In this document: piece by piece, positions 35,887 through 43,854 of the stretch | How the letters are laid out: each line of letters starts with the position of its first letter | Numbering within the stretch: position 1 is the stretch's first letter | Assembly (NCBI RefSeq): GCF_029024945.1 | Contig: NZ_CP118976.1 | Coordinates: 1,984,001-2,048,000, forward strand | DNA length: 64,000 nt | Direction of reading: 5' to 3' | Source of the DNA: Staphylococcus succinus | Lineage (GTDB): Bacteria > Bacillota > Bacilli > Staphylococcales > Staphylococcaceae | Notes under the pieces: model-generated | Databases searched by the model: none | The model's input: the letters and a program-made list of their open reading frames with translations, nothing else | What the model was told of the DNA's origin: nothing | Translations under genes and position numbers: made by a program

Positions 35887-36648
35887 TTATTCTGTAGCAC
35901 CGAACTCTTCTTTAACCCATTCATAACCTTCTTCTTCAAGACGTTTAGCTAATTCAGGTCCTCCTGAAGTTACTACTTTACCACCGAACATTACATGTAC
36001 GTGATCTGGTGTAATATAGTCTAATAAACGTTGATAGTGAGTGATGATTAATGCACCAAACGCTTCTCCACGCATTTTATTGATACCTTTAGAAACTACT
36101 TTTAAAGCATCAATATCTAGACCAGAGTCAATTTCATCTAAAATAGCGAATTTTGGTTCTAACATCATTAATTGTAAAATTTCATTACGTTTTTTCTCTC
36201 CACCTGAGAAACCTTCATTTAAATAACGTTGCGCCATATTTTCATCTATATCTAAATAACCCATCTCTTTATCTAATTTTTTGATGAATTGCATTAAATT
36301 TATTTCATCGCCTTCTTCACGTTTCGCATTTATTGCTGAACGCATGAATTCTGCATTTGTAACGCCTGTAATTTCTGATGGATATTGCATTGCTAAGAAC
36401 AATCCAGCTTTTGCACGTTCGTCAACTTCTAATTCTAAAATGTTAACGCCGTCTAATAATACTTCACCTTGTGTTACTTCATAGCTAGGGTGTCCCATAA
36501 TCGCAGATGATAATGTTGATTTACCTGTACCGTTAGGCCCCATAACTGCATGGATTTCATCCGTGTTAATTGTTAAATTAACACCCTTTAGAATCTCTTT
36601 ATCTTCAATAGACACATGTAGGTCTTTAATTTCTAATGTTGATGGCAT
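35887..36648 (-). CDS. sufC: Fe-S assembly ATPase SufC
   Basis: 253-residue soluble ABC-type ATPase that drives shape change of SufBD. It has Walker A GPNGTGKST, signature FSGGEKKR and Walker B FAILDEIDSGLD. First gene of the operon. GGAGGG lies before the ATG at 36648. A candidate promoter with a PerR-like palindrome is 45-70 bases upstream. Confidence 0.96.
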   Translation of the reverse strand: MPSTLEIKDLHVSIEDKEILKGVNLTINTDEIHAVMGPNGTGKSTLSSAIMGHPSYEVTQGEVLLDGVNILELEVDERAKAGLFLAMQYPSEITGVTNAEFMRSAINAKREEGDEINLMQFIKKLDKEMGYLDIDENMAQRYLNEGFSGGEKKRNEILQLMMLEPKFAILDEIDSGLDIDALKVVSKGINKMRGEAFGALIITHYQRLLDYITPDHVHVMFGGKVVTSGGPELAKRLEEEGYEWVKEEFGATE

Positions 36649-36690
36649 ACATATTCCCTCCGTAATATATGATATGTTTTTCTTTACTAG

Positions 36691-36717
36691 TTTATAATAA
36701 TTTTAATCTACAGTCAA
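36691..36717 (-). promoter_or_regulatory. Candidate sufC promoter
   Basis: Minus strand TTGACT (36712-36717) with TATAAA (36691-36696) at a short spacing of 15, or TAAACT at 17. The -35 is perfect for five of six bases. Confidence 0.5.
36692..36706. promoter_or_regulatory. PerR-like palindrome on the suf promoter
   Basis: TTATAATAATTTTAA matches the PerR box TTATAATnATTATAA at all but one fixed position and overlaps the putative -10 of sufC. In AT-rich DNA such matches can arise by chance, so this is a candidate only. Confidence 0.4.
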
Positions 36718-37015
36718 AAGACTAAAACTAAATTACATCCTCTAATTATAACGTAGTTATATTTGAATATAAACCTTTTCAAGCGCTAAATTAAAATAGT
36801 TATTAAAACATAATCATTTTCGATAACAATACTAAGATTTTCGTAACTGATAATTTAAGATATGATGTTCTCAATAATATTCGCTATGTATAGTCATTGT
36901 TACAATAGAATGCATGTTAAAGTCATATATTACGTTTAATAACTCACTTTAATATTGTAATACTTAAATTTTATGATAATATCATTTATACAATTTATAT
37001 AGAAAGGAGATAAAT

Positions 37016-37867
37016 ATGTCGAAGATTAAATGGTCTAATTTATGGCGTGGATTCGCTATGGGGACCTCAGATTTAGTTCCTGGTGTTAGTGGTGGTACGA
37101 TCGCCCTTTTGCTAGGCATATATAATGATTTCATACGTTCTATCAGTGGTATTTTCTCTAAACGTTTTTGGGAAAGTTTAAAGTTTTTAATTCCCATTGT
37201 ACTTGGAATGTTAATCGCTATTGGTTCATTAAGTAAGTTGATTAACTTTTTATTAAATACACACCCTATCCCAACGTTATTCTTTTTTGTTGGACTTATT
37301 TTAGGTATTATTCCATATTTATTAAAAACTTCACGCTTCAAACAAACTTTTACAGCTAAGCATTATATGCTAGTAGTATTGGGTATTGTCGTTATTGTAG
37401 TGATTACTTTATTAAATAATGGTAATAAACATGCAGGTGAAACGCTAACATTTTCTACAAGTCTTTTTATTAAATATTTTATCGCTGGAGTTTGCGCTTC
37501 AAGTGCAATGTTATTACCAGGTATTTCAGGTTCATTTATGCTACTAGTATTTGGAGCTTATGGCACAATTATGTATGCAATTTCAGAATTTTTATCATTC
37601 AATTTCAATGCCGTGCCCATATTATTAACAGTTGGACTTGGTATTATCGCTGGTTTCTTATTATCTAGTAAAGCAATACAATATTTCTTAAACTATCATA
37701 CATCTTTAACCTACGCCTTAATTATTGGATTTGTGGTAGGTTCACTCTATGCAGTATTTCCTGGATTACCTACTTCTATATTCATGTGGTTTATTTCAGC
37801 ACTAACATTAATTATAGGATTTTTCATTAGTTATAAGTTAGGTCATATTAGCGAAACTGGTCATTAA
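37016..37867 (+). CDS. DUF368 membrane protein
   Basis: 283-residue protein with about eight hydrophobic segments. The N-terminal GFAMGTSDLVPGVSGGTIALLLGIY and the later LLPGISGSFMLLVFG are repeated P-G-x-S-G motifs of DUF368. Members of DUF368 have been connected with undecaprenyl phosphate translocation (the PopT group); that role is family knowledge. AAAGGAG lies seven bases before the ATG. Predicted cytoplasmic membrane protein. Confidence 0.85.
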   Translation: MSKIKWSNLWRGFAMGTSDLVPGVSGGTIALLLGIYNDFIRSISGIFSKRFWESLKFLIPIVLGMLIAIGSLSKLINFLLNTHPIPTLFFFVGLILGIIPYLLKTSRFKQTFTAKHYMLVVLGIVVIVVITLLNNGNKHAGETLTFSTSLFIKYFIAGVCASSAMLLPGISGSFMLLVFGAYGTIMYAISEFLSFNFNAVPILLTVGLGIIAGFLLSSKAIQYFLNYHTSLTYALIIGFVVGSLYAVFPGLPTSIFMWFISALTLIIGFFISYKLGHISETGH

Positions 37868-38019
37868 TATTTATATAAATCACTCATATATTTTACAATG
37901 TAGATTAGTTAATTTCTTTTATCTCATCCTTATTTTTAACATATATTGTGGATTTTCATTTTTAACGAGATAAAGTGTAATTCGTTACAGTAGCAATCAT
38001 TCATATATTTTTATATAAT

Positions 38020-38050
38020 AAATCTTCAATCTTTTAAAGATTGAAGATTT
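38020..38050 (+). other. 31-base palindrome in leader of second CNNM gene
   Basis: AAATCTTCAATCTTT-T-AAAGATTGAAGATTT, two perfect 15-base arms around a single base, ending eight bases before the Shine-Dalgarno sequence. ATTATAT follows it. It may be the terminator of the DUF368 gene, an attenuator, or an operator. Confidence 0.75.
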
Positions 38051-38076
38051 ATTATATCGGAGGAATTAATTAATTT

Positions 38077-39105
38077 TTGGGAACCTTTATTAGTTTAATT
38101 ACATTTATCATTCTATTAGCACTTACCGCTTTCTTTGTTGCCACAGAATTCGCAATAGTCAAAGTGCGAACATCGAGAATTAATACACTGGCCAATGGAA
38201 ATAATAAAAATGCGCTTGCAGCTCAAAAAGTTGTCACTCATTTAGATGAGTATTTGGCGGCTTGTCAATTAGGTATTACAATCACTGCTTTAGGTATAGG
38301 TATGGTTGGAGAATCAACCTTTGAGTTCTTATTGCACCCTCTTTTCAGTAGCTTAGGCTTGTCTGAAACTATGATCCATATTTTCACACTTATTAGTGCC
38401 TTTATCATTGCCACTTACTTGCATGTTGTAATTGGTGAAATGGCGCCTAAGACGATTGCCATTCAAAAAGCTGAACAACTTACTTTATTAATTGCTAAAC
38501 CTATTATTATGTTTTCTAAATTATTTTATCCATTTATATTTATACTCAACGGTTCGGCACGCTTAATTTTAAAATTGTTCGGCATGCAACCTTCTAAGGA
38601 AAGTGAACTTTATCATTCTGAAGAAGAACTAAAGTTACTTATTAAAGAAAGCCATGAAGGCGGCGAAATTTCTGAGAATGAATTAACGCATATCAATCGT
38701 GCATTTGCCTTTGATGAAATGACTATCCAAGATGGCTATATACCTATCAAGGATGCTTCGCTAATTAATATAGACAAGTCAATTAGCGAGACGAAATCTT
38801 ATATCAGTCATGCGCATTATACTCGATTTCCTGTATATAAGGAAAATAACACAAATATCATTGGTTATATCCACGCCAAAGATTTGCTAAACGACAGTGT
38901 TACTTCAATAAAAAGCATTACCCATGATATCCTTAAAATACGTCTCAATACCAAATATCATCAAGTACTCGAGCAAATGAAGAGCAACCAAATTCATATC
39001 GCACTCATAGAAGATGAAAATGGGCAGCCCCTAGGTATTATTACTATGGAAAACATACTCGAAAACATTGTCGGCGATATCAAAGACGAACATGATCAAC
39101 GCTAA
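38077..39105 (+). CDS. Second CNNM/CBS-domain protein (HlyC/CorC family)
   Basis: 342-residue protein with an N-terminal CNNM domain (VATEFAIVKVRTSRINTLAN; GMVGESTFEF; HVVIGEMAPKTIAIQKAEQL), then two CBS domains ending IEDENGQPLGIITMENILEN. The usual ~85-residue C-terminal CorC_HlyC domain is absent, as in the 29.4 kb paralogue. Probable divalent-cation efflux or tolerance role. The start is unusual: TTG at 38077, 13 bases after GGAGG, with no ATG nearby; an earlier non-ATG start is possible. Confidence 0.8.
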   Translation: MGTFISLITFIILLALTAFFVATEFAIVKVRTSRINTLANGNNKNALAAQKVVTHLDEYLAACQLGITITALGIGMVGESTFEFLLHPLFSSLGLSETMIHIFTLISAFIIATYLHVVIGEMAPKTIAIQKAEQLTLLIAKPIIMFSKLFYPFIFILNGSARLILKLFGMQPSKESELYHSEEELKLLIKESHEGGEISENELTHINRAFAFDEMTIQDGYIPIKDASLINIDKSISETKSYISHAHYTRFPVYKENNTNIIGYIHAKDLLNDSVTSIKSITHDILKIRLNTKYHQVLEQMKSNQIHIALIEDENGQPLGIITMENILENIVGDIKDEHDQR

Positions 39106-39140
39106 GCAATGACATATGATTACGTCTTGATTCAACCTTA

Positions 39141-39253
39141 AAATTGTAAAGCTATGCATCATTTTACTCAAAAAAGTACACTTCCACTTAAATGGAGGTG
39201 TACTTTTTATATTAAGCGCTCGATCTATCATGACTAGGATAGCTTTACAATTT
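39141..39253. repeat. 15-bp inverted repeats bracketing a terminator
   Basis: AAATTGTAAAGCTAT at 39141-39155 and its exact reverse complement at 39239-39253, 83 bases apart, with the terminator hairpin in between. The whole 113-base unit could fold as one long hairpin. Origin unknown. Confidence 0.6.
39171..39208 (+). terminator. Terminator of second CNNM gene
   Basis: Stem AAAGTACACTTCCA / TGGAGGTGTACTTT with one wobble, loop CTTAAA, T5 run. It resembles the terminator after ohr at 49531. Confidence 0.88.
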
Positions 39254-39429
39254 CTATATCGTCTCTTTTATAATTATGTATCGTTTGGTTAGAATTTAAT
39301 TTAGCTACTGTAAAAAATTTATGCCACAACATGAAACGATAAATTTAAATATCTGATGTAATATAATTCCAATTACTCTCATTGATATAAATGACAGTTA
39401 AATTTATTGATTTTATTACTATAAAAAGA

Positions 39430-39460
39430 TTGAAAAAATTTTAATAAAGCGTATTATAAT
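39430..39460 (+). promoter_or_regulatory. Candidate promoter of KtrB-like gene
   Basis: TTGAAA (39430-39435), 19-base spacer, perfect TATAAT (39455-39460), 116 bases before the GTG start. The spacer is longer than ideal. Confidence 0.45.
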
Positions 39461-39576
39461 TATCTATTAACATAAACTCTAAAAAATTAACGTGAAAGCA
39501 TACGTTATAATCAAGTTTCCTAGTTATTAAGTAATGAAAAGCCAAAATATAATTGTTCCATAAGGAGATTGTATAC

Positions 39577-40881
39577 GTGAATAAAATAAATAAACCTATA
39601 TATTTTTATCTTTTGTTATTTTTATCAACTACATTAGTTGGTGCTGCTTTATTATATCTTCCCTATACAGGGAAAAAACCATTAGATTTTATAGATGCTT
39701 TATTTATTGCGTCCAGTGCTTTTACAGTAACTGGTTTATCTACGATAGACATTTCATCACAATTTAATATGCTTGGTGAATCTATCATCCTCTTACTGAT
39801 TCAGATTGGTGGATTAGGTATTGTAACCGTTACTTTACTTACATTAATATTTTTAAATAAAAAAATAACTATTAAAAATAGGCACCTGCTCATGGTGACT
39901 TGGAATATTGATGAACCAGGCGGTGTAGTAAAATTAATTATTCATTTATTAATTTATAGTTTATCTACCGAATTTATTGGAGCGTTATTACTATGTTTAT
40001 CGTATATACCAAAATTCGGTGTTGGCAAAGGTATTTTCGTCAGTTTGTTCACATCCGTATCAGCCTTTAACAATGCTGGTTTTGCACTTTTCAAAAACAA
40101 TCTAATGGACTTCACAAAGGATCCTATTACAATGACAGTGCTTCCCCTATTAATAATAATGGGAGGAATTGGTAATTTTGTATTAATTGATTTAATTCAT
40201 TCTAAAAAGTTAGCAAAGTTATCTTTACATTCAAAAGTAGTTCTAGCAACCACACTTGGCTTAATCACTATTGGTGCGCTATTTTTCTTTATTCTAGAAC
40301 AATATAATACCTTAAATGGTATGACATTGATCGAAAAACTAGGCGCTTCATTTTTCCAATCTGTAACTACGCGTACTGCTGGATTCAATAGTGTTGATAT
40401 GGGTAATATTCACACATCAACAGCGCTTCTAATGATGGGTCTAATGTTCATAGGTGGCGCGCCATTAAGTGCTGCTGGTGGTATAAAAGTAACTACTTTC
40501 GCTGTAATACTTGTATTTTTATTCAGTAGCTTACGAAATGTTGAGCGTCCTTCACTGTTCCATAGAACTATTTCGGAAAAAACAATACGTAACGCATTAA
40601 CAATATTTTTATTATCATTTATTTATGTACTAGCTACGACTTTCATTTTGAGTCTTTTAAATGCTGACACACTATTTGTAAAAGTGTTATTTGAAGTTAT
40701 TTCTGCATTTGGAACTGTTGGGTTAAGTATGGATTTTACAACGGAATATGGCACTATAACCAAAATTATAATTATAATAGTAATGCTGAGCGGAAAGATA
40801 GGCTTATTAACGCTAGCTCCTATTTTTGTAAACCCTAAAAATCGCAGATATTATTATGCCAAAGGCCAAATCCACTTATAA
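39577..40881 (+). CDS. TrkH/KtrB-family potassium transporter subunit
   Basis: 434-residue K+ translocating subunit with four pore-loop repeats, each holding the selectivity-filter glycine: SAFTVTGLSTID, SAFNNAGFALF, TTRTAGFNSVD and SAFGTVGLSMD. The third is followed by the GGAPLSAAGGIK gate region. It needs a cytoplasmic RCK partner (KtrA/KtrC); none is encoded nearby, which is normal for KtrD-like genes. The start is GTG 39577, nine bases after AAGGAG; the longer open frame is rejected. Confidence 0.9.
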   Translation: MNKINKPIYFYLLLFLSTTLVGAALLYLPYTGKKPLDFIDALFIASSAFTVTGLSTIDISSQFNMLGESIILLLIQIGGLGIVTVTLLTLIFLNKKITIKNRHLLMVTWNIDEPGGVVKLIIHLLIYSLSTEFIGALLLCLSYIPKFGVGKGIFVSLFTSVSAFNNAGFALFKNNLMDFTKDPITMTVLPLLIIMGGIGNFVLIDLIHSKKLAKLSLHSKVVLATTLGLITIGALFFFILEQYNTLNGMTLIEKLGASFFQSVTTRTAGFNSVDMGNIHTSTALLMMGLMFIGGAPLSAAGGIKVTTFAVILVFLFSSLRNVERPSLFHRTISEKTIRNALTIFLLSFIYVLATTFILSLLNADTLFVKVLFEVISAFGTVGLSMDFTTEYGTITKIIIIIVMLSGKIGLLTLAPIFVNPKNRRYYYAKGQIHL

Positions 40882-40975
40882 ATATTTAAATAAATTACAT
40901 CATCTTTTCATAGTACACATCATAGCACTCCTTAAATAGCTTGATTATATATATCGATAGCTTCAATTACAAAAT

Positions 40976-41024
40976 CACACCACCTAAATGTTATACTTAT
41001 CATTAATAACATTTAGGTGGTGTG
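40976..41024 (+). promoter_or_regulatory. Hairpin sequestering a ribosome binding site
   Basis: Perfect 19-bp stem (40976-40994 with 41006-41024) and 11-base loop. The 3' arm contains AGGTGG (41015-41020), the only Shine-Dalgarno for the ATG at 41029, eight bases further on. The 5' arm CCACCT is a perfect anti-Shine-Dalgarno. There is no T run after it, so it does not look like a terminator for the K+ transporter gene. Confidence 0.8.
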
Positions 41025-41028
41025 ACAT

Positions 41029-41319
41029 ATGGTAAAATTAGCTACAATAACTTTTATTAATGACAATCGTATTGACTTATATAAAGATACTTATATCCAT
41101 GCTGTAAAAAACATCTCAAATATAGATTATTTTAACAGCCAGGTTGTGTTTTCTAATACTTTAAATAACCACATATCATCCATAAGTGATTTAGATACCT
41201 CAGACTTTGAAAAAGTAATACTAGGTATTTTTGCTGAATGTGATTTCTTTAAAATCAGTGACATCCAAGACCTTTATTTCAAATGTTCTTCTATTCATTC
41301 AATTAATTTTCTGAAATAA
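41029..41319 (+). CDS. Orphan 96-residue protein with hairpin-locked start
   Basis: No family recognised. It begins MVKLATITFINDNRIDLYKD, has no signal or membrane segment, alternates predicted strand and helix, and has three cysteines near the C-terminus (AECDFFKIS, YFKCSS). The only start codon with a ribosome site (ATG 41029) lies right after a 19-bp hairpin that buries that site, so translation should be low unless the hairpin opens. It is monocistronic between a K+ transporter and a convergent acetyltransferase gene. Function unknown. Confidence 0.65.
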   Translation: MVKLATITFINDNRIDLYKDTYIHAVKNISNIDYFNSQVVFSNTLNNHISSISDLDTSDFEKVILGIFAECDFFKISDIQDLYFKCSSIHSINFLK

Positions 41320-41651
41320 TTGAGCACTATACGCAAACGATTATATTTTTAATTTTTCTGACTTCAAAGTTGCTTATACTTTCTAGTTGTTTTATACAGC
41401 AAGACGGTATTATAGTTCTTCAAGCTTTTTAAAATGGATATACTACTATCACAACAAATTCAAATAACACAAAAATTATCCTTTGACCAGCGCTTGAATT
41501 ATAAAAATGCATGTTATGTATGCATTGCGCATTCATAAATTCCCACCTTTTAATTGAGGTGGTTTTTTCATTAAACTGCAAAAACAAATATGACTTGGAC
41601 TTGAATCGTAAATATATTTCTCTTTAACTAGTATTCTATGCCCAGCACTAC
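41320..41651. other. Intergenic region with terminator
   Basis: 332 bases between convergent genes. It contains a T6 terminator at 41543-41568 and a 34-codon ATG ORF (41434-41538) without ribosome site, which I do not call. No other signal. Confidence 0.5.
41543..41568 (+). terminator. Rho-independent terminator
   Basis: CCACCT-TTTAATTG-AGGTGG followed by six Ts, 224 bases beyond the orphan gene's stop. The distance suggests a long 3' UTR or an unrecognised short transcript. Confidence 0.7.
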
Positions 41652-42101
41652 TTATAATCGCTTTGATAAACAAATCATATCCCGACATAAAATACCATGC
41701 TCATATATAGGATCTTCATAATTCCTTTCAAAAAAGCCAAAATCTATACTCGTAATTCTAAAACCTGATTTTTGATAAAATAAAAGTGGTTGCACGCTTG
41801 AATTTCCCGTTCCTACACAAATTTCTATATAACCTTTTTCTTTCGCATAATCACAAGCATTGGCTAATAGTTTCTTACCAATTCCTAAGTTTTGCTTACT
41901 TTCAGCAACTACGATATTAACGATCTCCACAGATTCTGTGCTCACTTCTCTTAATACATAGCATCCTATAATTTCCGTATTCTCCTTAAATACAAAACAT
42001 TCTCCTTTTCTAAGATGCTCTAAAATGAATTCTTTTGAAGGGTCTGCTAATAATAACAGACTGAACGGTGCTTCTTTGATGCTGTCAATTTTTTCTATCA
42101 T
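41652..42101 (-). CDS. GNAT-family N-acetyltransferase
   Basis: 149-residue acetyltransferase with acetyl-CoA site motif VVAESKQNLGIGKKLLANACDYAKEKG (key Q-x-x-G-I-G-K, near residues 78-84) and the C-terminal LLFYQKSGFRIT beta-bulge. The substrate is unknown. AGAGGTG lies upstream of the ATG at 42101. It lies downstream of no other gene in its direction, so it is probably monocistronic. Confidence 0.83.
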   Translation of the reverse strand: MIEKIDSIKEAPFSLLLLADPSKEFILEHLRKGECFVFKENTEIIGCYVLREVSTESVEIVNIVVAESKQNLGIGKKLLANACDYAKEKGYIEICVGTGNSSVQPLLFYQKSGFRITSIDFGFFERNYEDPIYEHGILCRDMICLSKRL

Positions 42102-42268
42102 AAAAATTCACCTCTTATTAAGTTAAACTAATATCTTTAATTAAAGTCATGTACTCTCAAACTTTGTAAGTGTAACGCTACATTTATAATATACAACATG
42201 TAACAAGTGATTATTGAGTCATCTATTATTACACAGTTTTCAATATACATTTTAAACACTTTTACAAA

Positions 42269-42303
42269 AAACACCTCTTAACCGATATCGTTAAGAAGTG
42301 TTT
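42269..42303 (-). terminator. metNIQ terminator
   Basis: 14-bp stem with one mismatch (AAACACTTCTTAAC / GTTAAGAGGTGTTT) and T-rich 3' flank on the minus strand, 15 bases after metQ. Confidence 0.88.
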
Positions 42304-42318
42304 GTGATTCATTCGCTA

Positions 42319-43134
42319 TTATTTTGCTGGTACAACGGCGCCATCATATTTATCATTAATGTAGTCTTTAATCTCTTTAGATTGTAGAACATCCATTAAC
42401 GCTTTAATTTTTTTGTCATCTTTTTGTCCATCTTTTACTGCAATTAAGTTAGCGTAAGGATTGTTTTTCGCTTTCTCCACTACAATTGAATCTTTCTTAG
42501 GACTTAATTTTTGGTCGATAGCAAAGTTAGAGTTAATAATTACGGCATCTGCTTTTTCATTTTGATAAATCTTAGGTAAGTATTCTGCAGATTGTTTATT
42601 ATTAAATTTAATATCTTTTTTGTTTTCAGCGATATCTTTAAATGTTGCATTTTCAGGTTTTACACCTTTTTTAAGTTTAATTAATCCTGCATCTTCAAAG
42701 AATTTTAAGAAACGGCCTTCTTCAGCTGGATTGTTTGAAACATAAACTGTCGCACCTTTTGGTAAATCTCTTAACTTTTTATATTTTTTTGAATAAACTG
42801 CCATTGGTTCTAAATGAACATTACCTGCAGATTCAATTTTATAGCCTTTATCTTTTTTATCTGTTTTCAAATAAGGTGTATGTTGAAAGAAGTTTGCGTC
42901 AAGTTCACCTTTATTTAACAACTTATTAGGCGTTGTATAGTCGTTAATAGTTTTAATTTTCAAATCATAGCCTTTATCTTTCAATAATGGTTTAGCCTTT
43001 TCTAATATTTCAGCATGTGGTGCAGGAGAAGCTCCAACTGTAATGGTCTTATCTTTTCCACCACCGCCATTACCACAGGCTGCTAAAACTAATGCTAAAA
43101 CTAATACTGAAGCTAAACTGAATAATTTTTTCAT
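42319..43134 (-). CDS. metQ: Methionine-binding lipoprotein MetQ
   Basis: 271-residue NlpA-family substrate-binding protein. It has a signal peptide with lipobox LAAC, Cys20 being the lipidated residue. The mature domain has HAEILEKAKPLLKDKGYDLKIK and EEGRFLKFFEDAGLIKL typical of methionine binders. With MetN and MetI it imports methionine (and related peptides in some staphylococci). It is third gene of an operon headed by a SAM riboswitch. Confidence 0.93.
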   Translation of the reverse strand: MKKLFSLASVLVLALVLAACGNGGGGKDKTITVGASPAPHAEILEKAKPLLKDKGYDLKIKTINDYTTPNKLLNKGELDANFFQHTPYLKTDKKDKGYKIESAGNVHLEPMAVYSKKYKKLRDLPKGATVYVSNNPAEEGRFLKFFEDAGLIKLKKGVKPENATFKDIAENKKDIKFNNKQSAEYLPKIYQNEKADAVIINSNFAIDQKLSPKKDSIVVEKAKNNPYANLIAVKDGQKDDKKIKALMDVLQSKEIKDYINDKYDGAVVPAK

Positions 43135-43158
43135 TATATTAAAGTCCTCCTTTAAGGT

Positions 43159-43854
43159 TTATCGTTTATCAACTTTGTTTGTAGCCCAGTCACCAATAAA
43201 TTGAATGATGAACACAATGATTAATATTAAAATTGTAGATACTAAAATAACGTCATTTTGATTTCGTGTAAATCCAGTTAAGTAAGCAAGGTTACCTAAG
43301 CCCCCTGCACCAATTACACCTGCTATTGCCGTAGAACCAACTAAAGCAATTGCTGTAACGGTGATTCCAGAAATTAGTGCTGGCATAGCTTCTGGTAAAA
43401 GTACTTTCTTCACAATCGTCCAGGTATTTGCCCCCATTGACCAAGCTGCCTCAATTACACCCTTATCAATTTCTTTAAAGGCAATTTCTACAAGTCTGGC
43501 ATAGAATGGTGCTGCACCAATAATTAACGCTGGTAGTGCACCAGTCGGACCGCTTATTGTACCTAATATTAAACTTGTAAATGGTATTAATAAAAGGATT
43601 AAAATAATAAATGGAATAGCTCTAAATAAATTGACTACAAATGAAACGATACTATAAAACACTCTTGCTACCGATGATTTACTCTTCGCTGATAAGAACA
43701 GTAGCACACCAAGTATAAGACCAAATATACATGAAAATATTGTCGCAATCACAGTCATATATAATGTTTCATAAGTGGCTAACCAAACTTCACTCCAACT
43801 CACATTTGGCATTGTAATCATCTCTTGGAGAATGTCACTAAATGAATTACCCAT
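43159..43854 (-). CDS. metI: Methionine ABC transporter permease MetI
   Basis: 231-residue membrane permease with five to six hydrophobic segments and the EAA loop EAAWSMGANTWTIVKKVLLPEA that contacts the ATPase. SPTG-like periplasmic loops and the C-terminal VIGAGGLGNLAY are typical of MetI. It overlaps metN by eight bases. The assignment is supported by the SAM riboswitch upstream. Confidence 0.94.
   Translation of the reverse strand: MGNSFSDILQEMITMPNVSWSEVWLATYETLYMTVIATIFSCIFGLILGVLLFLSAKSKSSVARVFYSIVSFVVNLFRAIPFIILILLLIPFTSLILGTISGPTGALPALIIGAAPFYARLVEIAFKEIDKGVIEAAWSMGANTWTIVKKVLLPEAMPALISGITVTAIALVGSTAIAGVIGAGGLGNLAYLTGFTRNQNDVILVSTILILIIVFIIQFIGDWATNKVDKR

Larger units (their letters stand above)
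36649..37015. other. Divergent promoter region sufC / DUF368 gene
   Basis: 367 bases. The sufC side holds a promoter-like pair and a PerR-like palindrome (listed separately). The rest is AT-rich with no ORF or strong hairpin that I can see. Confidence 0.5.
39106..39576. other. Intergenic region CNNM gene - KtrB-like gene
   Basis: 471 bases: a terminator at 39171-39208 nested inside a distant 15-bp inverted repeat (39141-39155 / 39239-39253), then AT-rich sequence with a promoter near 39430-39460. No ORF seen; no ydaO (c-di-AMP) riboswitch pattern recognised. Confidence 0.5.

Noticed and set aside
36781..36794. AAGCGCTAAATT near the sufC/DUF368 intergenic region resembling a cre site
   Set aside because: Only one half matches the consensus.
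39241..39576. Search for a c-di-AMP (ydaO) riboswitch before the K+ transporter gene
   Set aside because: None of the conserved ydaO blocks were seen in the leader.
41434..41538. 34-codon ATG ORF ending before a terminator
   Set aside because: No ribosome binding site precedes it, and its product (MDILLSQQIQITQ...) matches nothing I know. Kept only as intergenic.
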